From Streptomyces aurantiacus (lineage in GTDB: Bacteria; Actinomycetota; Actinomycetes; Streptomycetales; Streptomycetaceae), in assembly GCF_027107535.1 (NCBI RefSeq), contig NZ_CP114283.1, positions 1,674,001 through 1,738,000 on the forward strand: a DNA stretch of 64,000 bases, read 5' to 3'. Position numbers and translations under genes: made by a program. The notes beneath the pieces are model-generated. The model saw only the letters and a list, made by a program, of their open reading frames with translations, did no database searches and had not been told where the DNA came from. Each line of letters opens with the position of its first letter. The first letter of the stretch is position 1. Below are positions 19,346 through 27,436 of this stretch, piece after piece.

Positions 19346-20749
19346 TCAGGCCTTGAGGGGGTTGGTACGCGTCGCCGCCAGCAGGTACCAGGCGGTCGCA
19401 CCGGCGTGCCGGTACGGGTAGTAGCCGAAGCCGAACCCGGTGTCGAGCGGGCTGCTCGCCGAGACGACCCCGGAGCGGGCGGGGAGAGCCTTCTTGTTGA
19501 TCGTCTGGTCGGTGCCGAGAAGGTCCTGGGCCTGCTCGATGGAGGCGATCAGGCGGCGGGCCCGCACCTCGTCGCCGCGGCCGTGCCGGTCCCGCAGCGC
19601 GAGCGCGAGATGGGCGGTGCCCTCGAACCACACACCGTTGCGGTCCGGCTTCGGCTGGAACTCCGCGATCGGGGCGTCCTCGTTCGCCAGGAGACTGACG
19701 GAACTGAAGGTGACGCCCGCGTACGACTGGCCCGCGGGGACCGTGCTGTTCCGCCGGTCGGCGTGGTCCAGGACGGCCAGCTCGGCCGCGGCCCAGTCCA
19801 GCGACCGGGAGTACGGGCGGGAGCCGAGGGCGAGCTGGGTCCAGGTCTGGGTGTCCTCGGGGACGGGCGACTTGTTGACGCTCACGCCGTCGTTGGTGCC
19901 GGTGTAAAAGAAGTTTCCGGAGGGCTCCCACATCTTCTCGACGAAGGCCCGGGCCCGTGCGCGCCGCTCCAGCCACACACGGTTCCCGGTGAGCCGGGCG
20001 AGCCGCCCGAAGAGGCAGACGAGGTCGGTGTTGTGCTCGGTCGAGGTGAAGGGCAGCTTCACGTTCGCCCCGTCGACGCCGAACTTGTAGCCGCCGAGGG
20101 GCTCGTCCGTGCGCCCGGTCCGCTCGATCCAGTCACCGATCCGTACGGCACCGTGGAGGAAGCGGCGGGCGCCGGTGCGGTCGGCGAGGGCGCTCAGGGC
20201 GATACCGGCCCAGGCCATGTCACCGACCGCCGTGCCCGTGAAGCCGAACTGGGTCCCGACGTTGGCGGTGCCGTCCGCCCGGACGAACCCGTCCGGCTGC
20301 GGCACCCCGTCGAAGAAGACGTACGGCCCCACGTTGTAGGCCTGCCGCAGCCTGCCGTCGTCGTACACCGGGTCGTGGGCCTGGGCGTAGAGCAGCGCGT
20401 CGCCGAGCGCCACGGCCCGGGCCCGGCCGTCCGTGGTACGGGTCGCCAGATGGGCCAGGATCGCGAGGGCGTTGTCGTACGTGAACGCCGTGCTGAACAG
20501 ACCGGCCTGGTCCGTGTAGCTCTGGGTCAGACGGACGTCACCGTGGTCCGGATACGCGTCCATGGCGGCGGAGAGGAAGGCATGCCCCCGCCGGACGGCG
20601 CCCCCGGCGCCCCCAGAACCTCCGGCGTCGCCGGCCGCCCGCGCCGCGCCGGTGCCCGCCGCGGTGAAGACCGCGGCGCCGACACCGAGTCCGGTGCCGA
20701 TGAGCGCACGACGACTGAACACCGAACTCGAACCTTGTCTGCCGGTCAT
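19346..20749 (-). CDS. Tat-exported alpha/alpha-barrel protein, probably carbohydrate-active
   Basis: A 467-residue protein with a twin-arginine signal (FSRRALIGTGLGVGAAVF, residues about 11-30, and ARAAG near the cleavage site). The mature part has repeated helical hairpins with conserved aromatic and acidic patches (AFTYDNALAI, GDMAWAGIAL, STEHNTDLVC, TDTGFGFGYYP-like ending). This is the look of alpha/alpha six-hairpin glycosidases or epimerases. I cannot assign a GH family or substrate. The GGGAG site fits the ATG at 20749. A perfect LacI-type palindrome lies 50 bp upstream, in agreement with sugar-responsive control. Confidence 0.72.
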   Translation of the reverse strand: MTGRQGSSSVFSRRALIGTGLGVGAAVFTAAGTGAARAAGDAGGSGGAGGAVRRGHAFLSAAMDAYPDHGDVRLTQSYTDQAGLFSTAFTYDNALAILAHLATRTTDGRARAVALGDALLYAQAHDPVYDDGRLRQAYNVGPYVFFDGVPQPDGFVRADGTANVGTQFGFTGTAVGDMAWAGIALSALADRTGARRFLHGAVRIGDWIERTGRTDEPLGGYKFGVDGANVKLPFTSTEHNTDLVCLFGRLARLTGNRVWLERRARARAFVEKMWEPSGNFFYTGTNDGVSVNKSPVPEDTQTWTQLALGSRPYSRSLDWAAAELAVLDHADRRNSTVPAGQSYAGVTFSSVSLLANEDAPIAEFQPKPDRNGVWFEGTAHLALALRDRHGRGDEVRARRLIASIEQAQDLLGTDQTINKKALPARSGVVSASSPLDTGFGFGYYPYRHAGATAWYLLAATRTNPLKA

Positions 20750-20798
20750 GGGTCTCCCTGGAGAACATACGGCCCCCGATGCGCACGCCACACCGGGA

Positions 20799-20814
20799 TT
20801 GAGAGCGCTCTCAA
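20799..20814. promoter_or_regulatory. LacI-family operator
   Basis: TTGAGAGCGCTCTCAA is a perfect 16-bp palindrome with a central CG. It has the form of LacI/GalR-family sites used by Streptomyces sugar regulators (GAGAGCGCTCTC core). It sits 50 bp upstream of the Tat-protein start. No lacI gene is in this window, so the regulator would act from elsewhere. Confidence 0.75.
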
Positions 20815-20998
20815 GCGGCGCGCGCCCATTGTGCTGGCCCATGTGGCACGGGTCAACGGCCCTGACGGTTGCGGGCGTTGGGGGGGCGGGGACGGAGGGG
20901 GAGAGCCCGGCCCGGAGGGAAGGGGCCCGTCCACGCGAACGGCCCCCCACCCGATGGGCGAGGGGCCGAACCGCACGCTGAGCTGCGTGCTGCTCCCG

Positions 20999-21070
20999 TG
21001 GGCGCGGACGGTTTCGAACCGCCGACATCCGCCTTGTAAGGGCGGCGCTCTACCGCTGAGCTACGCGCCC
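20999..21070 (-). tRNA. tRNA-Val (anticodon TAC)
   Basis: On the minus strand the acceptor GGGCGCG pairs with CGCGCCC, followed by discriminator A. The D-arm region GTAGCTCAGCGGTAGAGC and TGGTTCGA-type arm GGCGGTTCGAAACCGTC are present. The anticodon stem CCGCC/GGCGG encloses CTTACAA, giving anticodon TAC (valine GUA). CCA is not encoded. GUA is rare in high-GC genomes, but this single gene is still needed. Confidence 0.95.
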
Positions 21071-21278
21071 GGGACGAGTCGACAGCCTACATTGCCCGGG
21101 GAGGTGCCCCGCAAACCCGTTCCCGGGGTTCTGCGGGCTGCCGGTTGATGCGGGGGTTTTCCCCACCCCTCATTCGGGAGCGGCCCGGATCCCTTGGCGG
21201 GGGCCGGATCCGTACGGTCGAAGTGTGTCCGGGTCACAGCGTGGGGCCGAGGGCGTTCGAATCTGGGGGAGTCCCGTC

Positions 21279-22097
21279 ATGAGTGGTCGTCAGCGTTCTT
21301 CGAGCAGTGATGTGCGGCGTCCGGGCCGGTTCGGTGGGAGGGGGCGCCGGGTCTCCCTCGCCGCCACCGGGGTGGGTGTCCTCGCCGCGGGGCTGCTCGC
21401 CTCCGGGTGCGGTGCCAGCGCGGGGGACGACACGGACCCGGAGAAGCGTTCCTTCGCGCTCGACGGCCGGACGCTGACCGTCGACTCCGACGACTCGGCG
21501 CTGGAGCTGGTCGTGGCGGACGTGGAGAAGGTGGAGGTCACCCGGTGGTTCGAGGGCCGTGTCGCGATCGGCGGGGACCCCGAGGTGACCTGGGGGATGA
21601 AGGACGACACGCTCAAGCTCCGTATGCACTGCTCCGGTGTGGTCGCCGACTGCTCGGCCAAGCACCGCATCGTGGTGCCGCGCGGCGTGGCCGTCACGGT
21701 GAACGACGACGACGGCAGCGTGCGGGCCACCGGCTTCAAGGAGGCGCTCACCATCCGGGCGAGCGACGGATCCGTCCGGGTCGAGGATGCCTCCGGGCCG
21801 CTGACCCTGCGCACCGACGACGGCTCGGTGCACGCGACCGGCATCGGCTCCCGGCGCGTCGACGTGAACACCCACGACGGCTCCACCCGGCTCGAATTCG
21901 CCTCGGTCCCGGACCGGGTCTCGGCGCGCGGGCAGGACGGTTCGCTCACCATCGGGCTGCCGGACGCCACCTACCGTGTCGACGCCGACGCGGAAGACGG
22001 CTCCGTGGATGTGTCGGTACCCCGTGACAAGGGCAGCTCCCATGTGGTGTCAGCCCACACCGAGGACGGGAAAGTCACCGTGCGTACGGCGAACTAA
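21279..22097 (+). CDS. DUF4097-family lipoprotein with beta-strand repeats
   Basis: A 272-residue protein with a basic start, hydrophobic segment and lipobox LLASGC, so it should be a lipid-anchored surface protein. The mature part repeats a motif (DGSVRATG, DGSVRVED, DGSVHATG, DGSTRLEF, DGSLTIGL, DGSVDVSV, DGKVTV) about every 19-24 residues, as in DUF4097/adhesin-like parallel beta-helices. The ATG at 21279 has GGGGGAG upstream. It ends 82 bp before a coiled-coil gene on the same strand. Function is unknown. Confidence 0.83.
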   Translation: MSGRQRSSSSDVRRPGRFGGRGRRVSLAATGVGVLAAGLLASGCGASAGDDTDPEKRSFALDGRTLTVDSDDSALELVVADVEKVEVTRWFEGRVAIGGDPEVTWGMKDDTLKLRMHCSGVVADCSAKHRIVVPRGVAVTVNDDDGSVRATGFKEALTIRASDGSVRVEDASGPLTLRTDDGSVHATGIGSRRVDVNTHDGSTRLEFASVPDRVSARGQDGSLTIGLPDATYRVDADAEDGSVDVSVPRDKGSSHVVSAHTEDGKVTVRTAN

Positions 22098-22179
22098 CCG
22101 GCCCGTGTGTTCGTCCTTACCTGGTGGGAGAATGGCACGGGGCACCGGGGCCGGACGGACCACAGCACGGGAGAGGGAA

Positions 22180-23598
22180 GTGACGGCGACACCTTCGCAG
22201 CCGTACACGCCGTTTGTGCCATGCGCACAGCAAGTACCTCCCTCCTGTGCCGATTTCGGGTCCGCGAGGACGCGCGGCGCCGGCCGCGACCTGCTGGCCC
22301 TCGTCCTCCTGCCGCTTCCACTGCTCGCGCTCGCCATGCCCGCCGCGTTCGCGGGCGGCGGCACCCGCCGGTGGTTCGGCGGGCGCTCCGAGAGCCAGCG
22401 GGCCGAGGCGCAGGCCGCGAAGGACGCCGCGGCGGCCGCGTTCTACGAACTCGACACGGCGCAGCGTGATCTGCGCATCTCGATCGAGACCATCACCGCC
22501 GTCGACGACTCCCCGGCGGCCCGCCGCGCGGTCGCCGACTTCGAGGCGCTCGGCCGGCGTATCGACGAGGCCAGCAGTACATACATCGGCGCGGTGGACG
22601 CCCACGATCTCGACCGCGACGACCTCGAGGCCTCCGTCGCCGCCCACGCACGCACGGAGCTGACCAAGGCCAAGGACGAGCTGGCCCGCGTCAAGCAGGA
22701 GCTGGACCGTTTCGAGCAGGGGCTCGGCCCGCTCCTCGGCAAGGCCGAGACGCAGCTCGCCCGCCTCGCCCCGGCCGTCGAGCGCGCCCGCCAGTCTCTG
22801 CTCGCCGCGTCGAACGCACTGGACGCCGTACGGGGATCGGGTCTCAAGGCCGACGACCTGGCCGCCCGCCTCGCCGCGCTGGCCCCCGAGCTGACCAAGC
22901 TCAACCAGGGCGCCGGGCAGCACGGTGTGCCCGAGACCCTGGAGCGGGCCGACCGGGTCGCGAGGGATGCCGGGACCGTGCGCGCGGAGGCCGAGCGGCT
23001 GCCGGAGCGGGCCACCGAGATCGACCGCCGTCTCGTCTCGCTGCGGACGCGCGCGCAGGCGCTCACCACGCGGTCCGGGCAGGTGGATCCGGTGCTCAGT
23101 GAGCTGCGGCGACGGTTCGCGGCCGCGTGCTGGCAGGACCTCCAGCATGTGCCGGACCAGTCCGCGGAGACCGTCCGCCGGGCCGAGCGGAAGCTGACGG
23201 AGGCGCGGGTCGCCCGCGAGGAGCAGCGCTGGGCGGACGCCACATCGCTGCTGTCCACGGTCCGGGCGCTGCTGAACACCACCGACGAGGCCGTCTCCGC
23301 GGCCGGGGACCGGCTGCGCCGCCTGAACGAGGTGTCGAAGGACCCGCAGCGGGAGATCGACCGTACGCGGTTCGCGATCCGGGACGCGCAGCGTCTCGCG
23401 ATGGCCGGCCGCAGTACCCCGGACCCCCGGCAGGCGCGCCCCCTCGACGAGGCGGTGGCTCGTCTGGACCGCGCGATCGGCACGCTGGAGGGTCGGCACC
23501 CGGACTACTGGCACTTCCTGACCGAGCTGGAGGGTGTGCGCGGGTCGGTGTCCGGCGTGGTCTCACAGATCCGGGAAGAGCGCGGGGGCGGGGCCTGA
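22180..23598 (+). CDS. Membrane-anchored coiled-coil protein of unknown function
   Basis: A 472-residue protein with a short N-terminal region, one hydrophobic segment (about residues 38-58) and then about 400 residues that are almost entirely heptad-like helices (for example ELTKAKDELARVKQELDRFEQ). It has the overall shape of EzrA-like or other membrane-tethered coiled-coil proteins, but I see no family motif. The GTG at 22180 follows GAGAGGGA. A cytoplasmic or external orientation cannot be settled from sequence alone. It may share a transcript with the preceding lipoprotein. Confidence 0.75.
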   Translation: MTATPSQPYTPFVPCAQQVPPSCADFGSARTRGAGRDLLALVLLPLPLLALAMPAAFAGGGTRRWFGGRSESQRAEAQAAKDAAAAAFYELDTAQRDLRISIETITAVDDSPAARRAVADFEALGRRIDEASSTYIGAVDAHDLDRDDLEASVAAHARTELTKAKDELARVKQELDRFEQGLGPLLGKAETQLARLAPAVERARQSLLAASNALDAVRGSGLKADDLAARLAALAPELTKLNQGAGQHGVPETLERADRVARDAGTVRAEAERLPERATEIDRRLVSLRTRAQALTTRSGQVDPVLSELRRRFAAACWQDLQHVPDQSAETVRRAERKLTEARVAREEQRWADATSLLSTVRALLNTTDEAVSAAGDRLRRLNEVSKDPQREIDRTRFAIRDAQRLAMAGRSTPDPRQARPLDEAVARLDRAIGTLEGRHPDYWHFLTELEGVRGSVSGVVSQIREERGGGA

Positions 23599-23744
23599 CC
23601 GACGGTCCGAGAGGCTCCGGGAGGGTCCGGGCGGTTCGGGGAGGGTCCTGAGGGGAGATTTCGGCGGTTGCGGAGAGCCTTCCCGCTGCCCGCCGGAAGC
23701 CGTGGTGAGAGGGCGTGCGGCGGCGCGTGGCCGAGTGCGCGGCC

Positions 23745-24152
23745 TCACGCGGGTCCCTGTTTCTCCCCCGCCTCCTGCGCGTCCGTTCCCCGTACGTCCG
23801 GCTCGCGTACGTCCGGCTCGCGTACGTCCGTCTCTCGTACGTGCTTGAGAGTCATCCGGGCATCCACCTTCTCCGCGGTCGTGACCTCCGACCAGAAACG
23901 GTGGCAGGTCACGTAGACGGCGAGCTCACGCTCGCGCTCCCGTAGCTTCTCCACCTCGGCCTGTTCGTCGGGTGTCCAGCCGGGGGAGGCGGGGCGCTCC
24001 ACCTTGCGCCAGCCGTGGTCGTCACTGAAGCCGTCCAGGGGCTCGACCGACCAGGGAAGCCGCTTCAGCAGGGCCAGAAGCTCGGCCCGGACCTGATGCA
24101 GTTCCTCCTGACCGGCCAGGAGGTCGCTTGGGAACTCGTAGGTCGCAGCCAC
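23745..24152 (-). CDS. Conserved-looking hypothetical protein with REPDV repeats
   Basis: A 135-residue soluble protein. Residues 1-100 are helical and contain LPWSVEPLDGFSDDHGWRK and a coiled segment (TPDEQAEVEKLRERERELAVYV). It resembles a small actinobacterial family without a known role. The C-terminus contains a five-residue repeat (ETDVR, EPDVR, EPDVR, GTDA) encoded by a 15-bp tandem DNA repeat. I do not recognise a function. Confidence 0.6.
   Translation of the reverse strand: MAATYEFPSDLLAGQEELHQVRAELLALLKRLPWSVEPLDGFSDDHGWRKVERPASPGWTPDEQAEVEKLRERERELAVYVTCHRFWSEVTTAEKVDARMTLKHVRETDVREPDVREPDVRGTDAQEAGEKQGPA
23792..23850. repeat. 15-bp tandem repeat inside a gene
   Basis: CGTACGTCCGGCTCG occurs at 23792-23806 and 23807-23821. 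A variant follows at 23822-23836 and a partial copy after that. It keeps the reading frame of the minus-strand gene and encodes the EPDVR repeats near its C-terminus. Copy number may vary between strains. Confidence 0.8.
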
Positions 24153-24294
24153 ATGACAATGCTACGCCTGTTCGATTTTGGGATGCGAGTTTCCCGGGGG
24201 ACTTCACGCGAACTGTGACTGGCGCATGCCGGGACGGGGTGCGCGGACCGTTGTTTCCGCTCGCGTTGTCAGTGCCGCGCGCGAGACTGGACGC

Positions 24295-24534
24295 ATGTGC
24301 CGCAGCATCAAGACACTTCGTCCCCCGGTCCTTCCCGAAGAGGCCACGGAGGAGGACATCCGTGCCGCCGCTCTTCAGTACGTCCGCAAGGTCTCGGGGT
24401 TCCGCGCCCCGGCCGCCCACAACCGCGAGGTCTTCGACCGCGCGGTCGACGCGATCGCGGAGGCCACGGCCGAGCTGCTGGCCGGCCTGGAGGTGCGCGG
24501 GCAGACCGCTCCGCCCCACCGGGCGGCGGGCTGA
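24295..24534 (+). CDS. DUF2277 family protein
   Basis: A 79-residue protein beginning MCRSIKTLRPP and containing a two-helix core (EEDIRAAALQYVRKVSGF and a matching second helix). This is the DUF2277 signature, often with the MCR(S/N)I start. Function is unknown. The ATG at 24295 is the conserved start of the family. It stands alone on this strand. Confidence 0.85.
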   Translation: MCRSIKTLRPPVLPEEATEEDIRAAALQYVRKVSGFRAPAAHNREVFDRAVDAIAEATAELLAGLEVRGQTAPPHRAAG

Positions 24535-24718
24535 CCGCACGGTCCCGGGATGCCCGCCGGTACGGGCCGTCCGGCCGCCCGGTTGCCGCGGTCCCATGGC
24601 GGGTCGCTCGCCGGGCCCCGCTGTGGGGTGCCCTGACGACCGGCAGGGGTACCGGCGCCTCTGACAGGCCCCGGTGGTGTCGCTCCCTGTCCCGCCATAC
24701 CTGGTCCCGCCCCGGGCC

Positions 24719-25384
24719 TCAGACGCTCGGGCCCGCCTCCGCCACGGGCACCGGCAGGGGTACCGGCAACGGCGACGGGCGTCGCATCAGGTACGCCGCC
24801 CCCGCCCCCGCCCCGAACAGCGCCACCAGCGAGATGCCCGACGCGAACCAGGTCGCGCCCAGCCACTGCCCGCCGAAGTAGCCGAGGGCGACGCTGTACG
24901 CGGCCCAGGCGAGGCCCGCGAGGATCGACCAGGGCAGGAACTCGCGGACGCGCCGGTGTGCGGCGCCCGCGCCGAGGGAGACGACCGAGCGGCCAGCGGG
25001 CGCGAAGCGGGCGAGGACGACCAGGGCGCCGCCGCCGCGTGTGAGGGCCGCGCCGAGACGTTCCTGCGCGCTGGTCAGGCGGCGGGAGCGGGCGATGGCC
25101 CGGTCCAGCCGCTCGCCGCCGCGCCAGGCCAGCCGGTACGCCACCAGGTCCCCGAGGACCGACGCGGTCGCGGCCGAGAGGATCAGCGACAGGATGTCCG
25201 GCACGTGCGCGGTCGCCGCGGCTCCGGTGCCGGCCGCGGCCGCCGTCGCCGCCGTGATGACGAGGACGCCGCTCGGCAGCACCGGCAGAAATACGTCGAA
25301 AAGGACCGACAGCGCCACTACGGCATAGATCCATTGGCTGTAGATCCAAGGGGTGCCGGACAGCGACCCCACACTCTCAAGCAC
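24719..25384 (-). CDS. DedA/VTT domain membrane protein
   Basis: A 221-residue membrane protein with an early helix (IYAVVALSVLFDVFLPVLPSG, the loop of the VTT/DedA fold), a mid-protein ARFAPAGRSVVSLGAG re-entrant motif and two C-terminal helices. The GTG at 25384 is chosen because GGGGAG lies just upstream. It is more divergent than the DedA protein at 17.6 kb. It is probably a lipid transporter or scramblase by family analogy. Confidence 0.8.
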   Translation of the reverse strand: MLESVGSLSGTPWIYSQWIYAVVALSVLFDVFLPVLPSGVLVITAATAAAAGTGAAATAHVPDILSLILSAATASVLGDLVAYRLAWRGGERLDRAIARSRRLTSAQERLGAALTRGGGALVVLARFAPAGRSVVSLGAGAAHRRVREFLPWSILAGLAWAAYSVALGYFGGQWLGATWFASGISLVALFGAGAGAAYLMRRPSPLPVPLPVPVAEAGPSV

Positions 25385-25628
25385 CGAAACTCCCCTGTGT
25401 CTCCCCCGTAGGCCCGGACCGTGCCGCGTGCCCCGATGTTGCGGGGAGCGGCAGGAGCGGCCTGTGACAGCCATACAGCGTACGCCTCGAGTCCGACTGG
25501 AGATCCACAGGGGGATCGTGGGTTCGCCACACCATGTTCACCCGGCTGCCACGTCCCCGGGGCGGGCTGGTCGTACGTCCCGTACCAACGAATGGGGGTG
25601 ACCGACGGTGTGAGGAGCGGATCCGGCG

Positions 25629-26369
25629 ATGACGGCAGCAGCAGGAGCAACAGCAGCGACAGCGGGAGCAGAGGGAACTGCGAGGGCGGTGAGGTCGGCC
25701 GGAGTGGTGGTGCTCGTGGCCGGTGCTCTGGCATCGGTCGTGCTCACGGCAGGAGCGGCAGGAGCGGCAGGAGCGGCCGGCGCTTCGGACGCCCCGCGCC
25801 TCCCGCGGGTCCCGGGCGTCTCGCCGGGCACGGCCGGCGCGGGCGTCCCCGGCGAGGAGGGCGCGGGCGCGGAGATCGCCGGCCCGGATGCCACCGGTAC
25901 GATCCCCGGCTACCGGATGCGGACGGATGCCCGCTTCGCTCCGCTCGGCGCCCTCGTTCCGTCGGCGGCCGTCACGTACGACACCGGGCTCGTGCCCGCC
26001 GCCTCGTGGATCGAGGTGAGTCAGCACAGCGAGGAGCGCGGGCGTACGACGGTGAGGCTGCGGGCGACGGGGCTGAAGCCGGGGCACGCGTACGGGGTGC
26101 ATGTGCACCGCAACCCGTGCGGTACCGATCCGGCCGCGGCGGGCGGGCACTACCAGCACCGGCCGTCCACCGATCCCGCCGACGTGAACGCGGACAACGA
26201 GGTGTGGCTCGACTTCACCGCCGACGCCAAGGGCGCGGGCGGGGCGAGCGCGCGCCACGACTGGAACTTCCGGCGCGGTGAGGCCGCCTCCGTCGTGCTG
26301 CACGGCGAACAGGGCGGCTCCGGCGCGCGGCTGGCGTGCTTCACCGTGCCCTTCGGGTGGGCCACCTGA
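25629..26369 (+). CDS. SodC-like (Cu/Zn superoxide dismutase fold) secreted or anchored protein
   Basis: A 246-residue protein. Residues 22-50 are a hydrophobic Ala/Gly-rich signal or anchor. The rest shows the SodC pattern: HVH (H158, H160), GGHYQH (H174, H177), VVLHG (H225) and cysteines C164 and C237 positioned for the family disulfide. The usual zinc loop ligands are not recognisable, so this may be a copper-only or inactive member. The ATG at 25629 follows GAGGAG. A run of GGCAGGAGC repeats encodes the Ala/Gly signal region. It would act in the cell wall against superoxide if active. Confidence 0.7.
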   Translation: MTAAAGATAATAGAEGTARAVRSAGVVVLVAGALASVVLTAGAAGAAGAAGASDAPRLPRVPGVSPGTAGAGVPGEEGAGAEIAGPDATGTIPGYRMRTDARFAPLGALVPSAAVTYDTGLVPAASWIEVSQHSEERGRTTVRLRATGLKPGHAYGVHVHRNPCGTDPAAAGGHYQHRPSTDPADVNADNEVWLDFTADAKGAGGASARHDWNFRRGEAASVVLHGEQGGSGARLACFTVPFGWAT

Positions 26370-26446
26370 GAGCCCGTCAGGCCTGTCGGTTCGTCAGGTG
26401 CGGCGGTTCGACGGGCCTGACGGTTCGACGTTGCCTGACGACGCGA

Positions 26447-26480
26447 CGGCGCCCGCCCCCGAGTGAGGGGACGGGCGCCG
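26447..26480. terminator. Bidirectional terminator between the sodC-like and doxX genes
   Basis: CGGCGCCCGCCCC pairs with GGGGACGGGCGCCG (one bulge) around a short GAGTGA-containing loop, between two convergent genes. Confidence 0.7.
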
Positions 26481-26558
26481 CCTGGAGTCGCACGTGCGGT
26501 GGTGCCGGCAACCGTGTCACCGATCGTGTGTCCGGTTGTGCGTCGGGTCGTACGTGCG

Positions 26559-27011
26559 TCAGGCCCTGACGGGCTCCGCGGAGCGCTTCTCCTCGGCCGT
26601 CGCGGACGAACGGCCCGCGAAGAGCCGGTCGAGGCCGAACGCGCCCGAGCCGGTGAAGACGAGCAGGAGCATCGACCAGCTGTACATGGCCGCGCCTTCA
26701 CCGTTGTTGTCGATCGGCCACAGGGCCTCGGGCTGGTGGACCTTGAAGTACGCGTAGGCCATCGCGCCGGAGGCGATGAACGCCGCGATGCGGGTGCCGA
26801 GGCCGAGCAGGACCAGAGTGCCGCCGACGAGCTCGATGACAGCCGCGTACCAGTTGGGCCAGGCGCCCGTTTCGACGGTGGCGCCCTTGCCGTCCACGCC
26901 GCCGAGGACGCCGAGGAGCGATACGGCGCCGTGGCAGGCGAAGAGCAGGCCGATGACGATGCGGAACAGGCCGATGGCGTACGGCTGGGCGCTGTTGAGG
27001 CGTCCGGTCAT
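26559..27011 (-). CDS. DoxX family membrane protein
   Basis: A 150-residue protein with four membrane helices. It contains IGLFRIVIGLLFACHGAVSL at the start, LVGGTLVLLGLGTRIAAF in the middle and an MAYAYFKVHQPEALWPI segment, all typical of DoxX. DoxX proteins take part in thiol and redox stress or quinone-linked membrane functions; the exact role is unknown. The ATG at 27011 follows GGAG. Upstream lie GTTCAA/TTGAAC-type sites that are likely control elements. Confidence 0.88.
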   Translation of the reverse strand: MTGRLNSAQPYAIGLFRIVIGLLFACHGAVSLLGVLGGVDGKGATVETGAWPNWYAAVIELVGGTLVLLGLGTRIAAFIASGAMAYAYFKVHQPEALWPIDNNGEGAAMYSWSMLLLVFTGSGAFGLDRLFAGRSSATAEEKRSAEPVRA

Positions 27012-27105
27012 GTGGGGGAACTCCTTCGGTCTGAGTACGGTCCCGGGGGGACCGGTAGGGGACGGAACCGAGTGAGTGCTCCACGTTAGGTGTGCCTGTT
27101 CAATG

Positions 27106-27137
27106 CTTGCAAGTTCAACTTTTGGCCATGGTTGAAC
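27106..27137. promoter_or_regulatory. Candidate operator upstream of doxX
   Basis: CTTGCAAG (27106-27113) is a perfect palindrome overlapping GTTCAAC (27113-27119), which pairs with GTTGAAC (27131-27137). Another TTCAA lies just upstream. This AT-rich cluster is 95-126 bp before the doxX start. It looks like a MarR- or HxlR-type binding region; the regulator is not in this window. Confidence 0.5.
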
Positions 27138-27329
27138 CATCGAAGCGGGTGTCGAACAGGGCTCCACCCCCTGGCCGGCCTGGGCGGCGACCGCCCGAAG
27201 CGCGGCCCGGCGACGGCTCGTCGGTGTCCGGCGGGGTGACCTAGTCCACACGCGACCGGACCCCGGCCGCGGTCACCCGGTGCACATCATCCGGCCGTGC
27301 GCCGTTCACGAACTGCCTTCATTGCATGC

Positions 27330-27352
27330 ATATTTGACGGAACGTCAGATAT
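27330..27352. promoter_or_regulatory. Orphan TetR-type operator
   Basis: ATATTTGACG and CGTCAGATAT form 10-bp inverted arms with one mismatch around a GAA spacer. It lies in the 425-bp gap between the doxX start and phoD stop, where no divergent gene is apparent. Confidence 0.55.
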
Positions 27353-27436
27353 CGAGAGGCGGTGCCTGCCCGGTCCGCGCGAACAGCCCGTCGGCCCTTC
27401 GCCCGTCGGCGCCGCCGTCACTGCCGTGGCCGCGGA

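Noticed and set aside
25740..25780. Tandem GGCAGGAGC repeats as a possible mobile or CRISPR-like array
   Set aside because: They lie inside the Ala/Gly-rich signal of the SodC-like protein and keep the frame; no spacers.
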